A stretch of DNA of 37,132 nt, from NCBI GenBank assembly GCA_017618275.1, contig JAFZUS010000154.1:1-37132 (forward strand), in the 5' to 3' direction. Positions 26,123 through 34,438 of the stretch are shown one piece after another; positions within the stretch are counted from its first letter, which is position 1; each line of letters starts with the position of its first letter. The DNA is from Prevotella sp. (GTDB lineage: Bacteria; Bacteroidota; Bacteroidia; Bacteroidales; Bacteroidaceae). Made by a program: the position numbers and the translations under genes. The notes beneath the pieces are model-generated. The model was not told the origin of the DNA. It was given only the letters and a program-made list of their open reading frames with translations, and searched no databases.

Positions 26123-29100
26123 ATGAGAAAAGTAATGAAAATAAAGACTATATTTCGTCTAGTAACGATGGTATGGCTGCTGGTGCTTTCTGGAAAGGGA
26201 ATGGCACAGTCGTTAGTCTTTAATGAGATCATGGCATCAAACGCTGGTGTCGTGATAAGTCCGGCATACAATTTTGACGGCTGGGTTGAATTCTATAATC
26301 CGACAGATAATGCGCTTGATCTTTCGGGTATGCATCTAAGTGATGATGCCAATAACTTGAAACGCTGGAAGATGCCAGCCGACATCGGCACTGTCCCTGC
26401 CAAAGGATTCCTTGTGGTGTGGTTAGGCTCCGATGACATCAAGAGCAATCAGGCTCCTTTCAAACTCGATTGCGACGGAGGCACCATTTGTCTAAGTGAT
26501 GCCAGTGGAAAACTCATCGTCAGTCAAACTTATCCCAAGGCTATGAGTCGTACTGCTTGGGCTCGCAAAACCGATGGAGTTGGAGACAAAGACAGTTACT
26601 GGAGTTGGACTGCTAATCCCACGCCTGGTGCAACAAACGCTACTTCGGTCTTTGCCACCAATCGACTTGACGCACCTGTTGTCAACGAAGGGAGTAAACT
26701 CTTCACCGGCACCCTGCAGATAAAAGTAGACATTCCCGAAGGAACCAGACTGATATACACTACCGACGGCAGTGTGCCTACGTCTGTACCAACGTCTGGC
26801 TCTTCCTCGCAAGGCGGTACGGGAAGCAACGAGCCGACATGGATCAACTGGATAAAAAACGGTGACTGTGAGGGCAATGATGCGACCTGCTTCGTCAGTT
26901 ATAACGGCGATGAAGGTAATGATGTGAACCGCATTACCAATGGTGTCGGCTACAACAACTCGCGTGGTATAAAGGTGCATGCTATTGACAATCCGCCGAC
27001 CGCATGGGCTACACAATTTTTCGTCTATACTCCAGACCACGTATGGAAAGCAGGTGAGCAATATCGTTTTAGCATGAAAGTGCGCGCTGACAATGACGCA
27101 AGAATCTCTGTGCAGTCGCACAATGGGCCACATAATTATATCAGTGGTAACATGCTCAACACCAACTATAACATTACTACTGCGTGGCAGACAATCGATT
27201 TTGAAGGCACTATTACCAACGAACAGGCTGGGTCTTCTGGTATGAATACGATCGCCTTCAACCTGAACGAGTTGAAGGAGGCAAACAATTACTATTTCGA
27301 CGACATTGTCTGGGAATCATTTGGAACAGAAGAAAGCAATATTAACAGCAACTACGAAATTGCCGTCAGGGATAATCCAGGCCAAGAGAGCACGAACGGA
27401 AGATTTTCTATTAATAAGACGACGAACTATGTGTTCCGGCTGTTCAAGGACGGCTATCTTCCCAGTGTGCCTGTGACACGTAGTTATATCAAGACCGATC
27501 ACAATTATACCATACCTGTCGTTTCCATTGTTGGTGATGATAAGTATTTTAATGACCCGATGTGGGGCATTTATGTCAAGGGAACAAATGGTATTACCGG
27601 CAACGGTCAAGACTCTCCCGTAAACTGGAATCAACCGTGGGATCGTCCAGTCAACTTCAGTTACATCAGTCCTACAGAGGGGATGCTGTTCAATCAAGAT
27701 GTGAATGTCAGTATCTCTGGCGGCTGGACCCGTTCGATTGACCCGAGGTCGATGAAATTGAAGTCAAATAAGGTCTTCGATGGACTGAACCACTTAGATC
27801 ATCCTTTCTTCCCTCAGAAACCTTATATCCGCAGTAAAGCCCTGCTTGTACGCAATGGCGGTAACGATGTCTGGAGAGATCGGTCCCGCTTCATGGATTC
27901 AGCGCTTACAACTATCGTTCAGCGTTCGGGTATCGACCTCGACGTGCAGAGCACGGTTCAGGTGGCTGAGTACATTAACGGTACGTTCAAGGGCATATTG
28001 AACCTGCGTGAGCCGAATAACGATAAGTTCGTCTATGCCAACTGGGGCTACGACGATGAGGAGATTGATGCATTCGAGAATGGTACATTCAATAATGGCA
28101 CCAGCGAAACGTACGACTATCTCGTAGAGTTGAGCGAGAACATTAACAACTCTGGGGTCTATGAAAAAGTTACGAAGTTGTTAAATATTGATGAGTTCTC
28201 CAATTATATGGCTGCAGAACTGTATCTTGGCAACGATGACTGGCCCAACAACAATGTTAAGGGTTACCGTAGTCAGAAAGACGGTCGTTACCGTTTCGTA
28301 TTCTTTGATCTCGACTATGCCTTTAATGAATGGGATCATGACATTACTTATCTTGACCATGACGACTGTGCCGGCATCAAGTTGGTGCGCCTATTTAAGA
28401 ACCTACTCAAGCACGATGGCTTCCGCAAGAAGTTCATCGACACCTTCTGTCTTATGGGTGGCAGCGTTTTCGAGCGCGAACGCGCTACGGGGATTGTCGA
28501 TGAACTGGCTACTGCCATGCGGCCTATGTCAGAGTACGACGGTTATTTGCCTGATGGTGCGGCAAACACCATCAAGTCAAATCTGACGACCCGTATAGAA
28601 GATCTGACGACCCAACTGCAGCAGTATGGACCAATGAAATTGTCAGCCACAGAGAGGCAATCAGTTACGCTGAGTGCCGACACTCCAGGTGCCCACATCA
28701 CCATTAACGGCATCGATGTACCTTATGCTGATTTCAAGGGCTATCTCTTCCAGCCCGTGACCTTAGAGGCCAAGGCTCCTGCCGGCTACCGCTTTGCCGG
28801 ATGGACAACTGGTGCGGTCACCGCTTCTAATCGTCTTATCGCGACAAACGACACCTGGAAGTACTACGATAAGGGTGAGGCCCCATCCAACTGGAAAGCC
28901 AGTGGCTTCAGCGACAGTAATTGGGCTTCGGGCAAGGCTCCATTAGGCTACAATATGACGGGGGTGACAACAACCGTGAGTTACGGTTCAGACTCCAGTA
29001 ATAAAAATCCGACCACTTATTTCCGTAAGACTGTCAGTCTCAATTCTACGCCTTCTAGCAATGACATATTCCGTCTTAACTATCAACTTGATGATGGTTT

Positions 29101-31024
29101 TGTCGTCTATGTTAATGGAACGGAAGCAGGTCGTGTCAACATGAATGGAAATGTAAATTACAATAGTTACGCTTCTGCCTATGCTGAAAAAATACCTTTG
29201 GAGGGAACCCTTGAGTTAGATCCTTCATTCTTCAAGAGCGGTGATAATGTCGTTGCCGTTGAAGTCCACAATAACCAAGCAGCCTCCAGCGACCTGTTCT
29301 GGGCTGCCGAACTGTATACGACCGTAGATGCCGCTTCAGAAGGTTTCGTCTCGACAGATGCTAAATTTCCTTTGCCTGCTGATGCTACTGCGCTTACCGC
29401 TACCTTTACGAAACTCTCTGATGAGGAACAGATGGCACAGGGTTTCGTTCCGCTGCGCGTCAATGAGGTAAGTGCCGGCAATACCGTCTATGTCAACGAG
29501 TTGTACAAGCACAACGACTGGTTTGAGATTTATAACACCACCGACACAGAACTCGATGTGGCCGGACTCTATGTCAGCGATGATCAGGACAATCCTCTCA
29601 AATATCAGATACCTACAGATGGTGTGTTGGATACCAAGATCCCAGCCGGAGGACACCGTGTCGTCTGGGCAGATGAGACGGCTGCTGTTTCCCAGTTGCA
29701 TACCAATTTCAAACTGAAGAATGAGGATGACAAAATAGTATTTTTATGTAGCAGCGACGACTTCGTGGCTAACAATCAGGCTTATTTTGACAGTCACCCG
29801 GAGATGAAAGACTTTGCCGACGGCATCATCTACTCGGCACACAATGGTGACCAGAGCGTAGGCAGGTATCCTGATGGTGGCAAGTCAATATATAAGATGA
29901 ACCGGCCAACCATAGAGAGTACCAACATCTATACGAGCGCAGATGAGTGGCTGTATGATGACGAAGGTCTGATAGATATCAATAAAGGTGAGTTCACTCT
30001 GGCGCTGGCAGAAGGTTGGAACTGGATATCGCATCCGATGTTAGAACCGATTGCGGCTTCCCAATTGTCGGAGCATGCTAACCGCATTGTTGGCAAGGAC
30101 AGAGAGGCTATCCTCGACTCGCAGAAAGGTATGACAGGAGCCCTGAAAGAGTTGGAAACAGGGCATCTGTACAAGGTGAACATGCAACAGGCTGACGAAT
30201 ACAATGATAAAGGTTTCTTCTGCGAGGGTGGCAGGCCCATCATGCTACAGCCAGGCTGGAACTGGATTGGTTACACTGTGAATGGCCAACAGTCGCTCAG
30301 TGATGCTTTGGCAGACTTTATGGCCGAGGAGGGCGACAAGATTATGGGTAGCGCTGGCATCGCCACCTATGAGAACGGCACATGGGGCGGTACGCTCTCA
30401 ACACTGGAAACAGGCATGGGCTATATGTACTATACAAAGCAGGCAAAGACCCTGACGTTTAGGTCACCGTCAACGAAGGTCAACCTCAGTCGACTGCACC
30501 AGAGGATGAGTCGTGCAGCCCGTACACGTTCAGCCTCTCTCTTCCGTCCCGTATCCAAGCATGCATACCCCAACGTGATGGGTGTTGTTGCCGAAGTTCA
30601 GAAAGACAACGAGAAGGTTGAGGCAGGCCGTTTTATGTTGTATGCCTATGATGCCGACGGTGAGTGTCGTGGAGAGGGTAAATGGGTGAACGGACTTGCG
30701 TGGATGACCCTTTATGGCAAGGGTGGGGAGGCACTCTCCTTCCGTGCGGTAGACCTCATGGATGGCACGGTCTATACTATCCGAGAGACCACCTCGTTTG
30801 TCCAGAATATCACAGGCAGTGTCAACCAGCCCTTCGTACTGACACTAGGTAAGGTGGAGGGCAATGTCACCATGATAGAAGACGTGCCGGTTGCTCCAGC
30901 CTCATCAGAGATTGACGGCTATTATAATCTGAATGGTACCCGCGTATCCTTCAGGACGGCCAGTCGCGGTATATACCTCGTGAAATACAAGGATGGCTCA
31001 TTCAAGAAAGTAATCGTGAAATAG
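26123..31024 (+). CDS. Multidomain secreted CotH kinase-family protein
   Basis: 1633 residues with a signal peptide ending near GMAQS (30). A lamin-tail domain comes first (about 32-165: LVFNEIMASN, WVEFYNPTDNALDLSGMHLS). A chitobiase C-terminal-like domain starts at IYTTDGSVPT (211-220) and resumes at VFRLFKDGYLPS (437-448), interrupted by an inserted carbohydrate-binding-like jelly roll (about 235-405). The CotH domain follows (about 460-830), with NDDWPNNN (D706) and FFDLDYAF (D729, D731) as likely catalytic and metal residues. Then come a second jelly roll (about 900-1075), a second lamin-tail domain (from 1113), two GWNWI repeats (near 1299 and 1378) and a tail ending KKVIVK, like a sorting domain. 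CotH proteins phosphorylate proteins in known cases; the substrate here is unknown. It is co-transcribed with the gene 10 bases downstream. Confidence 0.85.
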   Translation: MRKVMKIKTIFRLVTMVWLLVLSGKGMAQSLVFNEIMASNAGVVISPAYNFDGWVEFYNPTDNALDLSGMHLSDDANNLKRWKMPADIGTVPAKGFLVVWLGSDDIKSNQAPFKLDCDGGTICLSDASGKLIVSQTYPKAMSRTAWARKTDGVGDKDSYWSWTANPTPGATNATSVFATNRLDAPVVNEGSKLFTGTLQIKVDIPEGTRLIYTTDGSVPTSVPTSGSSSQGGTGSNEPTWINWIKNGDCEGNDATCFVSYNGDEGNDVNRITNGVGYNNSRGIKVHAIDNPPTAWATQFFVYTPDHVWKAGEQYRFSMKVRADNDARISVQSHNGPHNYISGNMLNTNYNITTAWQTIDFEGTITNEQAGSSGMNTIAFNLNELKEANNYYFDDIVWESFGTEESNINSNYEIAVRDNPGQESTNGRFSINKTTNYVFRLFKDGYLPSVPVTRSYIKTDHNYTIPVVSIVGDDKYFNDPMWGIYVKGTNGITGNGQDSPVNWNQPWDRPVNFSYISPTEGMLFNQDVNVSISGGWTRSIDPRSMKLKSNKVFDGLNHLDHPFFPQKPYIRSKALLVRNGGNDVWRDRSRFMDSALTTIVQRSGIDLDVQSTVQVAEYINGTFKGILNLREPNNDKFVYANWGYDDEEIDAFENGTFNNGTSETYDYLVELSENINNSGVYEKVTKLLNIDEFSNYMAAELYLGNDDWPNNNVKGYRSQKDGRYRFVFFDLDYAFNEWDHDITYLDHDDCAGIKLVRLFKNLLKHDGFRKKFIDTFCLMGGSVFERERATGIVDELATAMRPMSEYDGYLPDGAANTIKSNLTTRIEDLTTQLQQYGPMKLSATERQSVTLSADTPGAHITINGIDVPYADFKGYLFQPVTLEAKAPAGYRFAGWTTGAVTASNRLIATNDTWKYYDKGEAPSNWKASGFSDSNWASGKAPLGYNMTGVTTTVSYGSDSSNKNPTTYFRKTVSLNSTPSSNDIFRLNYQLDDGFVVYVNGTEAGRVNMNGNVNYNSYASAYAEKIPLEGTLELDPSFFKSGDNVVAVEVHNNQAASSDLFWAAELYTTVDAASEGFVSTDAKFPLPADATALTATFTKLSDEEQMAQGFVPLRVNEVSAGNTVYVNELYKHNDWFEIYNTTDTELDVAGLYVSDDQDNPLKYQIPTDGVLDTKIPAGGHRVVWADETAAVSQLHTNFKLKNEDDKIVFLCSSDDFVANNQAYFDSHPEMKDFADGIIYSAHNGDQSVGRYPDGGKSIYKMNRPTIESTNIYTSADEWLYDDEGLIDINKGEFTLALAEGWNWISHPMLEPIAASQLSEHANRIVGKDREAILDSQKGMTGALKELETGHLYKVNMQQADEYNDKGFFCEGGRPIMLQPGWNWIGYTVNGQQSLSDALADFMAEEGDKIMGSAGIATYENGTWGGTLSTLETGMGYMYYTKQAKTLTFRSPSTKVNLSRLHQRMSRAARTRSASLFRPVSKHAYPNVMGVVAEVQKDNEKVEAGRFMLYAYDADGECRGEGKWVNGLAWMTLYGKGGEALSFRAVDLMDGTVYTIRETTSFVQNITGSVNQPFVLTLGKVEGNVTMIEDVPVAPASSEIDGYYNLNGTRVSFRTASRGIYLVKYKDGSFKKVIVK

Positions 31025-31034
31025 AATAGAAGAT

Positions 31035-32693
31035 ATGAAAAAGATAACGAGTATAGCAATATTACTCATGCTGGTGATGACCCGTATGCCAGCCCAGGAT
31101 GTCATTGTGATTGAGTACAATGGCTCTACGGCCACAGTCACTGTTCCCGATAATATTCCTGATGTCATTCCCGTAGTGAATGGTACCAACGTAACCATTA
31201 TTTCCAATACCACCCAAAAGGAGTATACTTATCAGGTCAAAGGTGCATCTACTGACGGCTCGCTCATAATCAATGGAAGTTACAAACTGACGCTACAGTT
31301 GGCTGGAGTGACACTGACCAATGCTCATGGCGGTGCTGTTATTGACGTGGAGTGCGGTAAACGCATTGCCGTGGAGTTGGCTGACGGCACCGTCAATACG
31401 CTCAGTGATGCTGCAATGGGCAGTCAGAAGGCAGCTTTCTACATTGATGGACATGCAGAGTTTAAGGGAGGTGGTACACTTAATGTGTACGGGAAATTGA
31501 AACACGCCATCAGAGCCAAGGAATACGTCGAGTTGAAAGGATCCACTGGTACAATCAATGTGCTGGGAGCCGTCAGCGACGGTATCCACTGCGGCAAGGG
31601 TAAGGTGAACAATGAAAACAATTACTTCTTGATGAAAGGTGGCATTGTTAACGTCTTCAATGTTGGGGGGGACGGTATCGATAGCGATGACTATGGTGTT
31701 ATCAGAATTGAGGGTGGAACTCTTAGTCTGAACATCAAGGATGGTGATGGACTCAAGGCTGACAGCACGGTTACTATCAATGGTGGTAAAATCAATATTT
31801 CTGTGAAAGGAGAAGACTGCAAGGGTATACGTGCGAACTATGCTGTCAATATCGCGGGCGGAAAGACAAACATCATTGTAGAAGGTGATGGTTCGAAGGG
31901 CATCAAAGCCAAGAGATATGAGTCAGGATCGACTGTGCTTAATGGTGGTGAACTCAATATTAGTGGCGGTGAAATCTCTGTCCAATGTAATGGTAAGAAT
32001 CTGTATACTGAGTCCGACATCACCAAGTGCGTTGCCGTCAGTGTTGATACAGACCTAAAACAGACGGCGGGCGATGTTTATATCATAGTATTTGACGAAG
32101 CCCTCGCCTATACCTTGGGCGGTGAGACGTATCAAGGCAGTGAGACCCACACAGGTGGTACCTTTAACATCCGACAAGTACCCTGGCAGGTCAAGACTAA
32201 AGACTGTCAGTATGACATGACAGCCTATGTTGTTGTGAGTAACAACGATGAAAGGCTGACCAACTATGACGCTGTTTCCATAGGTGCATTTATCGGGGAC
32301 GAATGTGTGGGCTATGGAATTTTTGATGAGGAAGACTACGGCGTCATCCGGATAAAAGGCAATGACGATGCTTTGGCTCAATCTGTTACCTTCAAACTGT
32401 ACAGTTTCAGTGATCAGTCAGAATATAATCTCACTCCTAACGAAACTGTCACATTCCAAGAGAATGCCAGTATGGGTGAGCCTAGCAATCCCATAGTGCT
32501 AAATTATAAAATGAAATTAAATGGCGACGCAAACGACGATGGAGAAGTGAATGCAGAAGACATTGTTGCCATTACCAACTATATCGCAGGAAAGGATGGT
32601 GATGTGACGGAAGAGAATGCTGACGTCAATGGCGACGGAGTCGTGAATATTGCCGATATTATTGCAGTCACTCATATAATTTTAGGCAATTGA
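31035..32693 (+). CDS. DUF4353 (Cthe_2159-like) beta-helix protein with dockerin-like C-terminus
   Basis: 552 residues with a signal peptide ending near PAQ (21). Residues 30-330 carry repeating beta-helix turns with GG and DG corners (GGGTLNVYGKLKHAIRAKE, SDGIHCGKG, GDGIDSDDYGVIRIEGGTL, DGDGLKADSTVTINGGKI). This is the pattern of the DUF4353 family, whose Cthe_2159 member binds pectin-type polymers. Residues 493-552 contain two calcium-loop segments, DANDDGEVNAED and DVNGDGVVNIAD, each followed by a helix, as in type I dockerins. It starts 10 bases after the CotH gene. A seven-G run lies at 31665-31671. The role is probably surface polysaccharide binding, or serving as a substrate or partner of CotH (inference). 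Confidence 0.82.
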   Translation: MKKITSIAILLMLVMTRMPAQDVIVIEYNGSTATVTVPDNIPDVIPVVNGTNVTIISNTTQKEYTYQVKGASTDGSLIINGSYKLTLQLAGVTLTNAHGGAVIDVECGKRIAVELADGTVNTLSDAAMGSQKAAFYIDGHAEFKGGGTLNVYGKLKHAIRAKEYVELKGSTGTINVLGAVSDGIHCGKGKVNNENNYFLMKGGIVNVFNVGGDGIDSDDYGVIRIEGGTLSLNIKDGDGLKADSTVTINGGKINISVKGEDCKGIRANYAVNIAGGKTNIIVEGDGSKGIKAKRYESGSTVLNGGELNISGGEISVQCNGKNLYTESDITKCVAVSVDTDLKQTAGDVYIIVFDEALAYTLGGETYQGSETHTGGTFNIRQVPWQVKTKDCQYDMTAYVVVSNNDERLTNYDAVSIGAFIGDECVGYGIFDEEDYGVIRIKGNDDALAQSVTFKLYSFSDQSEYNLTPNETVTFQENASMGEPSNPIVLNYKMKLNGDANDDGEVNAEDIVAITNYIAGKDGDVTEENADVNGDGVVNIADIIAVTHIILGN

Positions 32694-32714
32694 GCGTTAA
32701 AAACAGTTAATGAT

Positions 32715-32745
32715 TTTGCAATATAATAAATTATTCCTATATTTG
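32715..32745 (+). promoter_or_regulatory. Promoter of the cohesin-like/dockerin-like gene
   Basis: TTTG (32715-32718), a 19-base spacer and TATATTTG (32738-32745) match the Bacteroidetes consensus exactly. The leader is about 50 bases. It separates this gene transcriptionally from the CotH-DUF4353 pair. Confidence 0.85.
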
Positions 32746-32799
32746 CACAATAAAAACCAGTTCGAATAATTATAATTGACAAATAAATACTTAACGAGT

Positions 32800-33540
32800 A
32801 TGAAAATTAAAAATTTACTTATGACAGCCGCTTTCCTGACGATGTCGGGTGGGGCTATGGCACAGACAACCATCACAGCAGGAAATGCGAAGTTTGTTGC
32901 AGCCAAAGAAGCAGGTTTGACGTATTATTACAAAAACACTAAGGCTATGGGTGGCTTCCAGATGGTGGTTTCACTTCCTGAGGGTGTTACTTTGGTGGAA
33001 GATGAAGAAAAAACAGAATTGAACATTAATGGTTCAAAGGCTTCTGCTGATTTCTTTAATGTAACAGTACCTTCTGGATTTGAATGTATTGGTGTTAAAG
33101 CAGATGTTGATGGAACAACATCTGACGGAACTGCTTACAAGGCAGGTGATGTACTACTCGTTTGTTTTCCTGTAAAGGCTGGAACAAAATATAAAGCAAC
33201 TAGTAAAGCGTCTTTCCTTTGCACACTGAGATTAAAAACATCTGGAACATCAGTAAAACCTTTAAAGAAAGTCGCAGTTCAAGGTTTTGTTGGTAGTGAC
33301 ACGAATGGTACTGGTGCCGAAACGACTGCTCAATATGTAGCATCTGCAGATAGTAAATTGTCACCAACAAAAGTTTTGAAGGAGGGTGATGCCAACAATG
33401 ACAGCGGTGTTGATGTTGGTGATATTGACTATGTTATTGAGGCGATTGGTGGTGACTATGTAACGTACGAGGATGCCGATGTCAATGCTGACAGCGATAT
33501 TGATGTTGGTGATATTGATTTCATCATTGAGCGAATTTAG
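32800..33540 (+). CDS. Small secreted cohesin-like protein with dockerin-like repeats
   Basis: 246 residues from the ATG at 32800. The frame stays open upstream to a TTG at 32776, but the signal peptide MKIKNLLMTAAFLTMSGGAMAQ fits the ATG. Residues 22-185 form a beta-rich domain with GGFQMVVSLPEGVTL and AGDVLLVCFPVKA, resembling the strand order of cohesin-type beta sandwiches; this match is by eye only. Residues 194-246 hold two calcium-type loops, DANNDSGVDVGD and DVNADSDIDVGD, each followed by a short helix (IDYVIEAI, IDFIIERI). The same loop type ends the neighbouring DUF4353 protein. It has its own promoter and a strong terminator. The function is unknown; a calcium-stabilised surface or scaffold role is possible. 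Confidence 0.7.
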   Translation: MKIKNLLMTAAFLTMSGGAMAQTTITAGNAKFVAAKEAGLTYYYKNTKAMGGFQMVVSLPEGVTLVEDEEKTELNINGSKASADFFNVTVPSGFECIGVKADVDGTTSDGTAYKAGDVLLVCFPVKAGTKYKATSKASFLCTLRLKTSGTSVKPLKKVAVQGFVGSDTNGTGAETTAQYVASADSKLSPTKVLKEGDANNDSGVDVGDIDYVIEAIGGDYVTYEDADVNADSDIDVGDIDFIIERI

Positions 33541-33585
33541 TCAATAGTTTTGGGTTTTGACTTAGTCGAAGACCGCTTCACTTGG

Positions 33586-33621
33586 AAAAAATAGATTTGA
33601 GACTACTCAAATCTATTTTTT
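33586..33621. terminator. Strong bidirectional-looking terminator
   Basis: A perfect 16-base stem: AAAAAATAGATTTGAG (33586-33601), loop ACTA, CTCAAATCTATTTTTT (33606-33621). The A and T runs allow it to work in both directions. It ends the dockerin-like gene and insulates the nucleotidyltransferase promoter that follows. Confidence 0.9.
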
Positions 33622-33632
33622 GTGCTCTAATG

Positions 33633-33664
33633 TTCGTCGTTTCGGCTTTTTTTGTGTAATTTTG
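33633..33664 (+). promoter_or_regulatory. Promoter of the nucleotidyltransferase-guaA operon
   Basis: TTCG (33633-33636, one mismatch to TTTG), a 20-base spacer and TAATTTTG (33657-33664). The ATG at 33674 begins 9 bases after the box, so the leader is predicted to be only a few bases. Confidence 0.7.
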
Positions 33665-33673
33665 CAATCGATT

Positions 33674-34432
33674 ATGAAACAAGCGATGATATTGGCCGCA
33701 GGGCTGGGGACAAGACTGAAACCACTGACGGACACGATGCCCAAAGCGTTGGTGCCAGTGGGTGGTATGCCTCTTATCGACCATATTATCCGACGGTTGA
33801 TAGGCTTTGGATTTGACCATTTCGTAGTGAATGTCCATCATTTTGCTCAGCAGATTGTAGATCATGTGACGATTCAGGACTATGGTGGGATGGTGTCGTT
33901 TAGCGATGAGAGTGACTTGTTGCTTGACACGGGTGGTGGACTGAAAAAGGCGGCTTCTCTGTTTGATGGCGACGAGCCGATTTTGATACATAATGTCGAT
34001 ATTTTCGACAACGTGGACTATGACTGGTTTTTGCGTCAACATCAGGAGAATGAGGGGGCTGTCTTGCTGGTGAGCCGTCGCCATACAAAGCGCTATCTGC
34101 TGTTTGACAATGCCATGCGACTGATGGGCTGGAAAAATGTCGAGACGGGTGAAATCAGAAGTCCCTACGAATATATCCGTCGCACGGGGCTATCGCAGCA
34201 TGGTGAGGAATTGCATATGTTTGCCTTCAGTGGTATTCATTTGTTCTCGCCCCGCCTGTTCCCGTTGATGGAGCGTTTCCCCGACAGGTTCAGTATCATC
34301 GATTTTTATCTCTCTGTCTGTCACCGTTCCAACATCGTGGGACTGATTAAAAACGACCTACAGATACTTGACGTGGGTAAGTTGGATTCCCTCAAGACGG
34401 CAGAGGACTTTCTGGTAAATAAACATTTATAA
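33674..34432 (+). CDS. Sugar-1-phosphate nucleotidyltransferase, MurU-like
   Basis: 252 residues from the ATG at 33674. The frame extends upstream into the promoter and terminator, so that longer version is rejected. The N-terminus has the nucleotide-binding signature LAAGLGTRLKPLT (7-19) and PKALVPV (23-29). LLLDTGGGLK (82-91) and the metal-binding Asp in HNVD109 follow. This pattern fits MurU (MurNAc-1-phosphate uridylyltransferase) well, but related enzymes act on other sugars, so the substrate is an inference. With the AmgK-like kinase at 24335 it would rebuild UDP-MurNAc from recycled MurNAc. guaA starts 6 bases after its stop, so they form an operon. Confidence 0.8.
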   Translation: MKQAMILAAGLGTRLKPLTDTMPKALVPVGGMPLIDHIIRRLIGFGFDHFVVNVHHFAQQIVDHVTIQDYGGMVSFSDESDLLLDTGGGLKKAASLFDGDEPILIHNVDIFDNVDYDWFLRQHQENEGAVLLVSRRHTKRYLLFDNAMRLMGWKNVETGEIRSPYEYIRRTGLSQHGEELHMFAFSGIHLFSPRLFPLMERFPDRFSIIDFYLSVCHRSNIVGLIKNDLQILDVGKLDSLKTAEDFLVNKHL

Positions 34433-34438
34433 TAAGAA

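Noticed and set aside
33620-33673. Longer N-terminus for the MurU-like protein
   Set aside because: It would start inside the terminator stem and include the promoter; the conserved nucleotidyltransferase N-terminus begins at the ATG at 33674.
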